NCBI RefSeq assembly: GCF_001280085.1
Contig: NZ_LGED01000230.1
Coordinates: 1-48,319 of the forward strand
Reading direction: 5' to 3'
DNA from: Saccharothrix sp. NRRL B-16348
Lineage (GTDB): Bacteria; Actinomycetota; Actinomycetes; Mycobacteriales; Pseudonocardiaceae
Length of the DNA stretch: 48,319 nt
Shown: piece after piece, positions 42,066-48,319 of the stretch
How positions within the stretch are numbered: the stretch's first letter is position 1
Layout of the letters: each line of letters starts with the position of its first letter
Program-made: the position numbers and the translations under genes
Notes under the pieces: model-generated
Told to the model about the DNA's origin: nothing
Seen by the model: the letters and a program-made list of their open reading frames with translations, nothing else
The model's database searches: none

Positions 42066-43309
42066 CAGGCGCTCTTCACGTCCAGTGCGGCCTCGGCCGC
42101 GTCGAGTCGGGCGGAGACCTCGTCGCGCGAGGCGCCGGTGGCGATGGCGAAGGCGATGCGGCCCCACACCGTGCCCTTGGGCGGCGGGGAGACGACCGCG
42201 CCGGGCTGCGCGACCGTGACGACGCGGTCGATGCCCTCGGGGAGCTTGGCGGAGTCGAACGCCAGCGAGCCGAGCGTGGTGTCCTCCTCCTCGACGTAGA
42301 AGAACCGGATGCCCGCCACGCGGTCGTGCGCGTGCGCGACGTCCACCTCGCCGCCGGTGGCCGCGCCCGCCGCGACCAGGCCGGGGTCCACGCCCGTGGC
42401 GAGCAGGCCGAGGTAGGGGATCATGTCGCCGCCGAGGCGGCCGTTGACCTCGATGACCTTGGGACCCTCGGCGGTCAGCATGTACTCGGCGTGCGTGATG
42501 CCGTCGGTGAAGCCCAGCGCCTTGTGCGTCCGCTGCGCCACGTCGAGCAGCACGTCGTCGGTGAGCAGCGGGTCGGAGGCGTCCACGAAGTGGCCGACCT
42601 CCTCGGCGTACGGGTGGTAGCCGACGACCTTGCGGCCGACGAACAGCGGCGTCACGACACCGTCGCGCACCACCGAGTCGACGCTGATCTCCTCGCCCGA
42701 CACGAACTCCTCGACCAGGATCGGCTGGTCGGTGTCGAACACCACCGGCTCGGGCCCGCGCGCCGCCTCGGTGAACGCGAAGTTCGCGCGCACCTCCCGC
42801 TCGTCGTGCACCTTGATCACGCCGAGGCTCGCGCCGAGGCCGCGCGGCTTGAGGATCGCCGGGTACCCGACCTCGGCCGCCGCCGCGACCGCGTCGTCCA
42901 CGGTCTTGACGGGGATCGACCGGGGCTGCGGCACGCCCGACGCCTTGAGCGCGGCCCGCGTGCCGCCCTTGTCGCGCAGGCGCCAGATCACGTCCGGGTC
43001 GCCGTTGCGCAGCCCCAGGGCCCGCGCGACGAACGCCGTGGCGTGGATGCGCACCTCGTCCCAGCACAGCACACCGGAGAACGGCGTCGCGGCGTGGATC
43101 TCCGCCGCCGCCGCGGCCATGGCCGGCCCGTCCGTGGTCGACGGCAGCACGGTCCAGCCGGACACGTACTCCTTCTCCCAGTCGGGCTCGGCGGTCAGGA
43201 ACAGGTGCACCCGGTACTCCGCGCTGATCGAGCGCAGCAGGTACTCGCGGTACAACCGCATTCCGGTCGCGACCACGAGCAGCAGGGGCCGCTGGTCGGT
43301 CTTGCTCAT
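42065..43309 (-). CDS. ATP-grasp ligase (amino acid or peptide ligase-like)
   Basis: A 414-residue ATP-grasp protein. The N-terminal preATP domain has RPLLLVVATGMRLYREYLL. Then comes VIWRLRDKGGTRAALKASGV and the ATP-binding AILKPRGLGASLGVIKV. VEEFVSGEEISVD follows, and the metal-binding IEVNGRLGGDMIPYLGLLA. It fits L-amino acid ligases such as BacD/Lal, which join two amino acids through an acyl phosphate. It starts in the stop of the antiporter (ATGA) and overlaps the exporter start. Substrates unknown. Confidence 0.9.
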   Translation of the reverse strand: MSKTDQRPLLLVVATGMRLYREYLLRSISAEYRVHLFLTAEPDWEKEYVSGWTVLPSTTDGPAMAAAAAEIHAATPFSGVLCWDEVRIHATAFVARALGLRNGDPDVIWRLRDKGGTRAALKASGVPQPRSIPVKTVDDAVAAAAEVGYPAILKPRGLGASLGVIKVHDEREVRANFAFTEAARGPEPVVFDTDQPILVEEFVSGEEISVDSVVRDGVVTPLFVGRKVVGYHPYAEEVGHFVDASDPLLTDDVLLDVAQRTHKALGFTDGITHAEYMLTAEGPKVIEVNGRLGGDMIPYLGLLATGVDPGLVAAGAATGGEVDVAHAHDRVAGIRFFYVEEEDTTLGSLAFDSAKLPEGIDRVVTVAQPGAVVSPPPKGTVWGRIAFAIATGASRDEVSARLDAAEAALDVKSA

Positions 43310-44622
43310 CGGTGCTCCACTCTCGATAGGACTTGCACACCGCCGAACGCCTTCTCGCGCTCGCGTTCCTCGTCGGTCACGGCGATCCGCCGTGCCGCGT
43401 ACCGCAACGTCGGCGGCGCCATCAGCGACGTCACGACCGACACCAGCACCACGACCGTGTAAGCCTCGGTCGACAGCACCTCCAGCCGCAAGCCCACCAG
43501 CGCCACGATCACGCCGATGACCCCGCGCGCGTTGAGCCCCGCGCCGAGCGCGAGACCTTCCCAGTGGCTCAGCCGGGCCAGCCGGGCGCCCGCGTAGGCG
43601 CCCGCGAACTTGCCGACCACGGCCAGCAGCAGCACGGCCAGCGCCGCGCCGAGCACGGCCGGGTGCCGCAGGGCCGTGAGGTCCATCCGCAGCCCCGCCG
43701 TGGCGAAGAACAACGGCGCCAGGACGCCCATCACGAACGTCCGCAGCACGGCGAGCGGCTCATGGGCGACACCGCCGACCGACGAGATGACCAGACCGCA
43801 CACGAACGCCCCCAGCACCGGCTCGAGGTCCAAGGCGTGCGTGCCGGCGGCGGACGCTATCACCAGCAACACGACCACCGCCACGGTCACCCCGGGATCA
43901 CCGGAACGCTCCGCGAGGCGCAACGCGCCACGCGCCAGGGGCCGCATCGCGACCACGGCGAGGACGAGCACCACGGCCAGCGCGCCCAGCGCCCACGCCA
44001 CGTGCCCGGCGGTCAGCCCGGAGGCGGCCATCCCGGACACCACGGCCAGCAGCGACCAGCCCACCACGTCGTCCACGGCGGCGGCCGTGACGGTGAGCTG
44101 CCCGATGTCGCGGTGCATGAGGTTCATCTCCAGCAGCACCTTGGCGATCACCGGGATGGCGCTCACGCACACCGCCACACCCAGGAACAGGGCGAAGACC
44201 GGCCGGTCCGCCGCCGGGCCGAGCAGGGCGGCGGGTAAGAGGAACCCGGCGCCGACGCCGAGCCCCAGCGGCAGGAGCAGCCCTCCCGCGCCGACCCAGG
44301 TGGCGGCCCGGCGCTGCCGGCGGACCAGGCCGAGGTCGAGGTGCATGCCGGTGAACCCCACCAGCAGCAGCACCCCGAACTGGCCGACCGCGTCGAGCAG
44401 GTGCAGCTGGGCCGCGTTGTCGAACACTGGGGCGAACGTGCCCAGCAGCGACGGCCCGAGGGCGACGCCGGACGCCAGCTCGCCGACGACGGCGGGCATC
44501 CCGAGTCGGACGGCGAGCCGCCCGAGCAGGAGCGCCATGCCCAGCAGCACGGCGACTTGGAGGAGGAACATGAGCAGCGGGTGCGCGCCGAGCGTGCTCG
44601 GCGGCGCGGCGGACAGGACCAC
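43306..44622 (-). CDS. Kef-type cation/proton antiporter
   Basis: A 438-residue membrane protein with about twelve helices, CPA2 type. Visible family features are LASGVALGPSLLGTFAP, LLLVGFTGMHLDL and TAAAVDDVVGWSLLAVVS with the acidic pair DD. It exchanges K+ or Na+ for H+. GTG 44622 follows GGGGG. A later ATG at codon 18 is a possible start. Its end overlaps the ATP-grasp start. An antiporter inside a biosynthetic operon is unusual and may give immunity. Confidence 0.88.
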   Translation of the reverse strand: MVLSAAPPSTLGAHPLLMFLLQVAVLLGMALLLGRLAVRLGMPAVVGELASGVALGPSLLGTFAPVFDNAAQLHLLDAVGQFGVLLLVGFTGMHLDLGLVRRQRRAATWVGAGGLLLPLGLGVGAGFLLPAALLGPAADRPVFALFLGVAVCVSAIPVIAKVLLEMNLMHRDIGQLTVTAAAVDDVVGWSLLAVVSGMAASGLTAGHVAWALGALAVVLVLAVVAMRPLARGALRLAERSGDPGVTVAVVVLLVIASAAGTHALDLEPVLGAFVCGLVISSVGGVAHEPLAVLRTFVMGVLAPLFFATAGLRMDLTALRHPAVLGAALAVLLLAVVGKFAGAYAGARLARLSHWEGLALGAGLNARGVIGVIVALVGLRLEVLSTEAYTVVVLVSVVTSLMAPPTLRYAARRIAVTDEEREREKAFGGVQVLSRVEHR

Positions 44623-44689
44623 GGTGGGACCCCCTGTTGAACGGTGGAGAAACGGCCCGGGGCCCGGTGCGGACCCCGTGCCGCGGGGA

Positions 44690-46489
44690 TCAGTCGCGGT
44701 AGTACCAGTTCTCGGGGTTGATCATCCCGTACGGGTTGACCGGCCCGAACCCGCCGAGCGTGTTGGCTACCTCGAACAGCCGGATCGGGAAGTTCGGCGT
44801 GAAGATGACCGGCACCTCGTTGGCGATGTAGTCCTGGTACTCGTAGAGCACGTCCAGGTCGTCGCTGGTGACGGTGCGCTCGATCAGCGCGTCGGCCTTC
44901 GGGTCGCTGTAGAAGCCGAAGTTGCCGCCCGCCTTGGTGGAGAACAGGATCTCGCCGGTCGGGTGGTGGTAGGCCCAGCCGCCGTTCCAGCAGCACATCT
45001 CCCACGTGCACGGCGTGATGGCGGTCGGCTCGCACGGCGCGTCCTCGGCGACGAGGATCGAGCCGTACACCTCTTCGAGGCGCAGCTCGATGCCCGCCCG
45101 CGCGGCGGCGTCGCGGAAGTTCTCCATCACCCGGGTCAGGGCCGGGCGGCCCTCGACGTAGCGCAGCAGGATCGACAGCTTCGTGCCCGCGGGGATGCCC
45201 GCGCCCGCCTCGCCCGGACCCGTGCCCGGTCGCACGCACACCGCGGGCGTGACGCTGGTGTCCCAGCCGTTCGCCTCCAGCAGCGCCTTGGCGTTCTCCG
45301 GGGAGAACGGCAGCGGCCACGCGCCCTCGCGCTGGCGCGGCGAGACGTACTCCGTCCTCGGGTACATCGGCACCGGGCCGTTCTGGCGGTACGCGTAGCC
45401 CTGGTAGATGTCGCGCACCGCGGTGTCCTGGTCCAAAGAGGACTGGAGCGCCTGGCGGATGTACGTCTGCGCGAACATCTTGCCGACCACGGTCGGGTTG
45501 TTGAAGTTCAGCGAGATGTACCGGATGCAGAACGCGGACTGCGGGAACATCGTGTACTCGGTCAGCGGGTTCGGCCCGCCGACCACCGGGTCGACCGCGG
45601 GCTCCGTGGCGAAGCTCAGCGGCAGGTAGCCGACCTGGATGCCGTGCTCGGCGTCCGGGCCTGCCTTCAGCATCTCGTACTGCTCCTCGTCGGAGAACGT
45701 CGGCACCTGGCGGAACTCGTCCAGGTACGGCTTGTTCGGCCCCGAGTAGTGCTCGTTGGGCACGAACGTGACCACGCCCTCCAGCGTGTAGCTCTTGAGC
45801 CGCCACGGGCCGCTCACGATGCTCCAGATGGGGCTGTCGGCCCACTTGGTGCGGTGGGCGTTGCCCTCGTCGACGATGTTGCCCTGCTGCGCCATCAGGT
45901 ACTCGTAGACCGCCTCGACGTCGGCGAGGTCGCCGGAGGCGTTCGCCGGGCCCGCCTCGGTGCGGTCCCACGCCTTGGGCAGCGGCGTGATCGTGCTGAG
46001 CTGGTTGTAGAGCACCCAGTGCTTGGAGTAGACCTTGTCGAACGTGAAGAACACCTCGTCGTCGGCGACCTTGCCGTAGTCGGTGAGGTTGTCCGGGAAG
46101 TAGCCGGGGACGTACTCGCCGTACCGGGAGCCCTTGACCTTCATCAGGTTCACCCAGAACAGCACGTTCTCGGCGGACAGCGTCTCGCCGTTGGACCACT
46201 TCCACGGCTTGACCTTGACCCGCACGGTCAGGCCGTCCTCGCTCCACACCGGCTCCTCGCCGATGCTCTGCGCGTAGTCGACGTTCGGGGTGCCGTCGCT
46301 GCCGAAGTAGTACAGCGTCCGGTACATCAGCGCCTGGAACTCCAGGATGTTGCGGGTGCCCATGCGCTCGGCCGGCGTGAACGGGAAGATCACGGCGGGC
46401 GGGAAGCCCGGCGCGCACGCCCACGTGACGACGCCGCCCTTGCGCGGTGTGCCGTCCGTGCCGGCGGTGATGGTGCTCGCGGAAGTCAT
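44690..46489 (-). CDS. Family 5 solute-binding-like protein without signal peptide
   Basis: A 599-residue protein of the oligopeptide/nickel-binding (SBP_bac_5) family. It has the opening GGVVTWACAPGFPP, the domain-1 motif PWKWSNGETLSAENVLFWVN, the segment TYIRQALQSSLDQDTAVRDI and a C-terminus GFGPVNPYGMINPENWYYRD. The N-terminus MTSASTITAGTDGTPRKGG has no hydrophobic stretch and no lipobox, so it should stay in the cytoplasm. No earlier start gives one. No ABC permease or ATPase is near. A role in binding or handling a peptide intermediate is possible but unproven. Confidence 0.85.
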   Translation of the reverse strand: MTSASTITAGTDGTPRKGGVVTWACAPGFPPAVIFPFTPAERMGTRNILEFQALMYRTLYYFGSDGTPNVDYAQSIGEEPVWSEDGLTVRVKVKPWKWSNGETLSAENVLFWVNLMKVKGSRYGEYVPGYFPDNLTDYGKVADDEVFFTFDKVYSKHWVLYNQLSTITPLPKAWDRTEAGPANASGDLADVEAVYEYLMAQQGNIVDEGNAHRTKWADSPIWSIVSGPWRLKSYTLEGVVTFVPNEHYSGPNKPYLDEFRQVPTFSDEEQYEMLKAGPDAEHGIQVGYLPLSFATEPAVDPVVGGPNPLTEYTMFPQSAFCIRYISLNFNNPTVVGKMFAQTYIRQALQSSLDQDTAVRDIYQGYAYRQNGPVPMYPRTEYVSPRQREGAWPLPFSPENAKALLEANGWDTSVTPAVCVRPGTGPGEAGAGIPAGTKLSILLRYVEGRPALTRVMENFRDAAARAGIELRLEEVYGSILVAEDAPCEPTAITPCTWEMCCWNGGWAYHHPTGEILFSTKAGGNFGFYSDPKADALIERTVTSDDLDVLYEYQDYIANEVPVIFTPNFPIRLFEVANTLGGFGPVNPYGMINPENWYYRD

Positions 46490-46511
46490 GGCTGCTCGTC
46501 GGCCTCTCGGG

Positions 46512-46859
46512 TCAGTTCGTGGTCTGGGCGGGGATTTCCTCGATGGTCGAGACGCCGGACGCGGCGTGCTCGCCGAAGCGCTCCCACACCTCGTCGAGGC
46601 GGATGCGGCCGTCGTCCAGCACCTTCGGCGTGCTGCGGCAGTGCCCGGAGATGACCTGGCCGTCGTCGAGGACCATGCAGTAGGCGAAGTCCAGCGCGCC
46701 GTCGGGCTTCGCGGTGCCGGTCAGCGCGCCGCGCCGGGCCTTGCCGCCGAGGAACTCGCCCCAGAGCAGGTCGCCGTCCTGGTGGTACACGGCGACCCGG
46801 CTCTCCTCCGGGCCGCCACCGGTGACCGGGTGGAACCTCTTGCCGTCGTAGTTGATCAT
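46512..46859 (-). CDS. Conserved small protein of unknown function
   Basis: A 115-residue soluble, beta-rich protein beginning MINYDGKRFHPVTGG, with VYHQDGDLLWGEFLGGKARR, GQVISGHCRSTPKVL and DGRIRLDEVWER. Similar proteins occur in many actinomycetes, sometimes labelled N-acetylglutamate synthase without proof. I assign no function. Its start overlaps the stop of the DDAH-like gene (ATGA). The binding-protein gene follows after 22 bases. Confidence 0.7.
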   Translation of the reverse strand: MINYDGKRFHPVTGGGPEESRVAVYHQDGDLLWGEFLGGKARRGALTGTAKPDGALDFAYCMVLDDGQVISGHCRSTPKVLDDGRIRLDEVWERFGEHAASGVSTIEEIPAQTTN

Positions 46860-47686
46860 CGAGCTGGCTCCCCACGCAGTTCGAGCGTGCAGCACTTCGC
46901 GCTGCCGCCGGATTTGAGAAGTTCGGACAGGTCGACACCAATGGGCGTGAAGCCCCGGTCGGCGAGCTGGTCCGCCAGGTGCGTGGCCTCCTGCGCCAGC
47001 AGGACGTGCTTGCCGTCGCTGACCGCGTTGAGGCCGAACACCTCGGCGTCGTGGTCGCCGGCGATCACGGCGTCGGGGTACAGGGAGCGCAGCACGCCCC
47101 TGCTCCACGTCGAGAACGCCTCGGGGTAGTACATGATCAGGTCGTCGTCCAGCACGGCCAGCGCCGTGTCGAGGTGGTAGAACCGCGGGTCGACCAGGTC
47201 GAGCGTGACGACCTCGCGCCGGAAGAACCGGGCCGCCTCCACGTGCGAGCGCTGGTCGGTGCGGAAGCCCGTGCCCGCCAGGATCCGGTCGCCCACCAGC
47301 AGGTAGTCGCCCTCGCCCTCGTTCACCCAGAACGCCTCCTGCGTGCGGAAGCCGTGCTCGCGGAACCACTCCAGGTACGCCGGTCCCTCCGCCTCGCGCT
47401 GCCGGAAGCGGAACCGCGCCGACAGGACCCGCCCGTCCACGACGGTCGCCCCGTTCGCGGCGAACACCATGTCCGGCAGCCCCGGCTCGGGTTCGATCAG
47501 CTCGACGTCGTGGCCGAGGTCCAGGTACAGCGACCGCAGCCGGCTCCACTGGAGCAGGGCGATGGACGCGTCGGTCGGCTTCTCGGGGTTCATCCACGGG
47601 TTGATGGAGTAGGAGACGTCGAAGTGCTCCGGCGGGCACATCAGGTACCTGCGGCGGCGCGCGGTGCGTTGCTCGGGCTCGGACAC
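46856..47686 (-). CDS. DDAH/amidinotransferase-family guanidine-modifying enzyme
   Basis: A 276-residue pentein-fold enzyme related to dimethylarginine dimethylaminohydrolase. The substrate-binding segment DMVFAANGA, the general His171 in FYHLDTALAVL and the nucleophile Cys265 in SGGSAKCCTLEL are present. It should act on a guanidino compound such as arginine or a derivative, giving citrulline-type or amidino-transfer products. GTG 47686 is chosen, with GAGAGGA upstream. ATG 47731 is possible but lacks a ribosome site. It lies between two ATP-grasp genes, suggesting a guanidino amino acid building block. Confidence 0.82.
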   Translation of the reverse strand: MSEPEQRTARRRRYLMCPPEHFDVSYSINPWMNPEKPTDASIALLQWSRLRSLYLDLGHDVELIEPEPGLPDMVFAANGATVVDGRVLSARFRFRQREAEGPAYLEWFREHGFRTQEAFWVNEGEGDYLLVGDRILAGTGFRTDQRSHVEAARFFRREVVTLDLVDPRFYHLDTALAVLDDDLIMYYPEAFSTWSRGVLRSLYPDAVIAGDHDAEVFGLNAVSDGKHVLLAQEATHLADQLADRGFTPIGVDLSELLKSGGSAKCCTLELRGEPAR

Positions 47687-47766
47687 GGCGGTGGAGTCCT
47701 CTCTGGCCGGGGCGCCACCGGTCCGCCGCATGTGACGCGGGAGGGCCGGCGACGCCTGCGGTGTAG

Positions 47767-48319
47767 CTACTGGAAATCGACCTCGATCTTGGCTGCGTAG
47801 TCGTTCATCAGGGCGAAGGCGTCGGCCTCCGAGGTGCCGGTGGCGCCGAGGAAGCCGATGATCGTGTTGCCGTCCGGCGGGCGTTTCACGACGTCGCCCG
47901 GTCGTGCGGTGATCTTGAGCAGGAACACGCGGTCGGAGCTGGACACCTCGTCGGGCACGCGCACCTCGCGCACCACGCCGGCGTCGGAGATCAGGCACAT
48001 CGCGGCGATGTGCGTGCCGGTGGGCCGGAAGTGGCGGACGTCGGGCCGTCGGCCGGCGGCGATGTCGACCACGGCCGCGATCGGGTCGTGCTCGGCGGTG
48101 ATGCGGGCGATCATGTCCAGCCCGCCGCCGCCGACCCGGGCCGCGATCTCCAGCAGGTAGGGCCTGCCGTCGTGGAAGCGGATCTCGGCGTGCATGACGC
48201 TGTTGGTGAGGCCCTGTGCCAGCGCGCCCGCCGTGACGACCTCGTGCACGGCTTTCAGGTCGTGCGGGCTCATCGACGTCGGCGCGTGGTGCACGTCGTC
48301 GTCGAACGTCCCGCCCTCG
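47767..48319 (-). CDS. ATP-grasp enzyme, C-terminal part (runs off the window)
   Basis: The last about 183 residues of an ATP-grasp protein; the start lies beyond 48319. Visible are HAEIRFHDGRPYLLEIAARV followed by GGGGLDMIARITAEHDP, which carries the metal-binding acidic and Arg residues of the active site. The C-terminal lid domain (FLLKITARPGDVV, NTIIGFLGATGTSEADA) is as in the LAL_C2-type amino acid ligases. It is the second ATP-grasp enzyme of the cluster. The DDAH-like gene begins 80 bases after its stop. Confidence 0.85.
   Translation of the reverse strand, partial: EGGTFDDDVHHAPTSMSPHDLKAVHEVVTAGALAQGLTNSVMHAEIRFHDGRPYLLEIAARVGGGGLDMIARITAEHDPIAAVVDIAAGRRPDVRHFRPTGTHIAAMCLISDAGVVREVRVPDEVSSSDRVFLLKITARPGDVVKRPPDGNTIIGFLGATGTSEADAFALMNDYAAKIEVDFQ

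Overview
The window is high-GC chromosomal DNA from an actinomycete, most likely of the Pseudonocardiales (Saccharothrix, Lentzea or Actinosynnema type). The evidence is the codon bias, frequent GTG/TTG starts, ATGA/GTGA start-stop overlaps, apparent leaderless promoters, a mycothiol-dependent dehydrogenase, an IdeR/DmdR-type iron box, and sugar ABC transporters lacking their own ATPase. The genus is inferred. I see no rRNA, tRNA, CRISPR array, insertion sequence or prophage.

Layout. 1-7.3 kb: carbohydrate uptake and degradation (LacI regulator, lipoprotein binding protein, two permeases, convergent secreted GH92 alpha-mannosidase with a ricin-type lectin tail). 7.3-10.9 kb: a membrane-anchored propeller protein coupled to an MFS transporter, and a secreted metallophosphoesterase. 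11.0-14.0 kb: divergent LysG/LysE pair, then a padR - unknown - nucleotide-cyclase-like operon. 14.1-16.2 kb: epoxide hydrolase behind three repeated operators, an MmcQ/YjbR protein, and a 537-base gap with two very large imperfect hairpins. 16.2-18.9 kb: Tat-exported PhoD phosphatase coupled to a secreted seven-repeat propeller. 19.2-24.2 kb: galactose locus (galK, LacI, divergent secreted GH2 with two AbfB domains). 24.2-27.6 kb: two small membrane proteins, a degenerate GC-rich repeat tract and a two-component system. 27.6-31.3 kb: a subtilase-like protein that has lost three catalytic positions, a trypsin-like protease/nuclease fusion, and a DUF3592-like protein. 31.4-35.6 kb: glycosyltransferase, a cytochrome P450 whose 3' end overlaps a 20-codon peptide gene, a CGNR-type regulator and a metallo-hydrolase. 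35.6-40.4 kb: TerC behind a probable Mn riboswitch, iron-box-controlled siderophore-interacting protein, mycothiol-dependent dehydrogenase and an MFS transporter. 40.4-48.3 kb: a minus-strand cluster with two ATP-grasp enzymes, a DDAH-like enzyme, a family 5 binding protein without signal peptide, an antiporter and an exporter. It continues past the window edge.

The strongest candidates for something undescribed are: (1) the P450 plus 20-residue peptide MTAALRRIFTNQTGRRWNWE, which begins after a perfect Shine-Dalgarno sequence inside the P450 gene and resembles a minimal P450-modified RiPP locus; (2) the ATP-grasp/DDAH cluster, which looks like a small-peptide biosynthetic locus; (3) the protease-nuclease fusion, with both active sites apparently intact; and (4) the secreted pseudo-subtilase. 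A shared ACAACGTTGT operator also suggests that the galactose-locus LacI protein controls the distant GH92 mannosidase.
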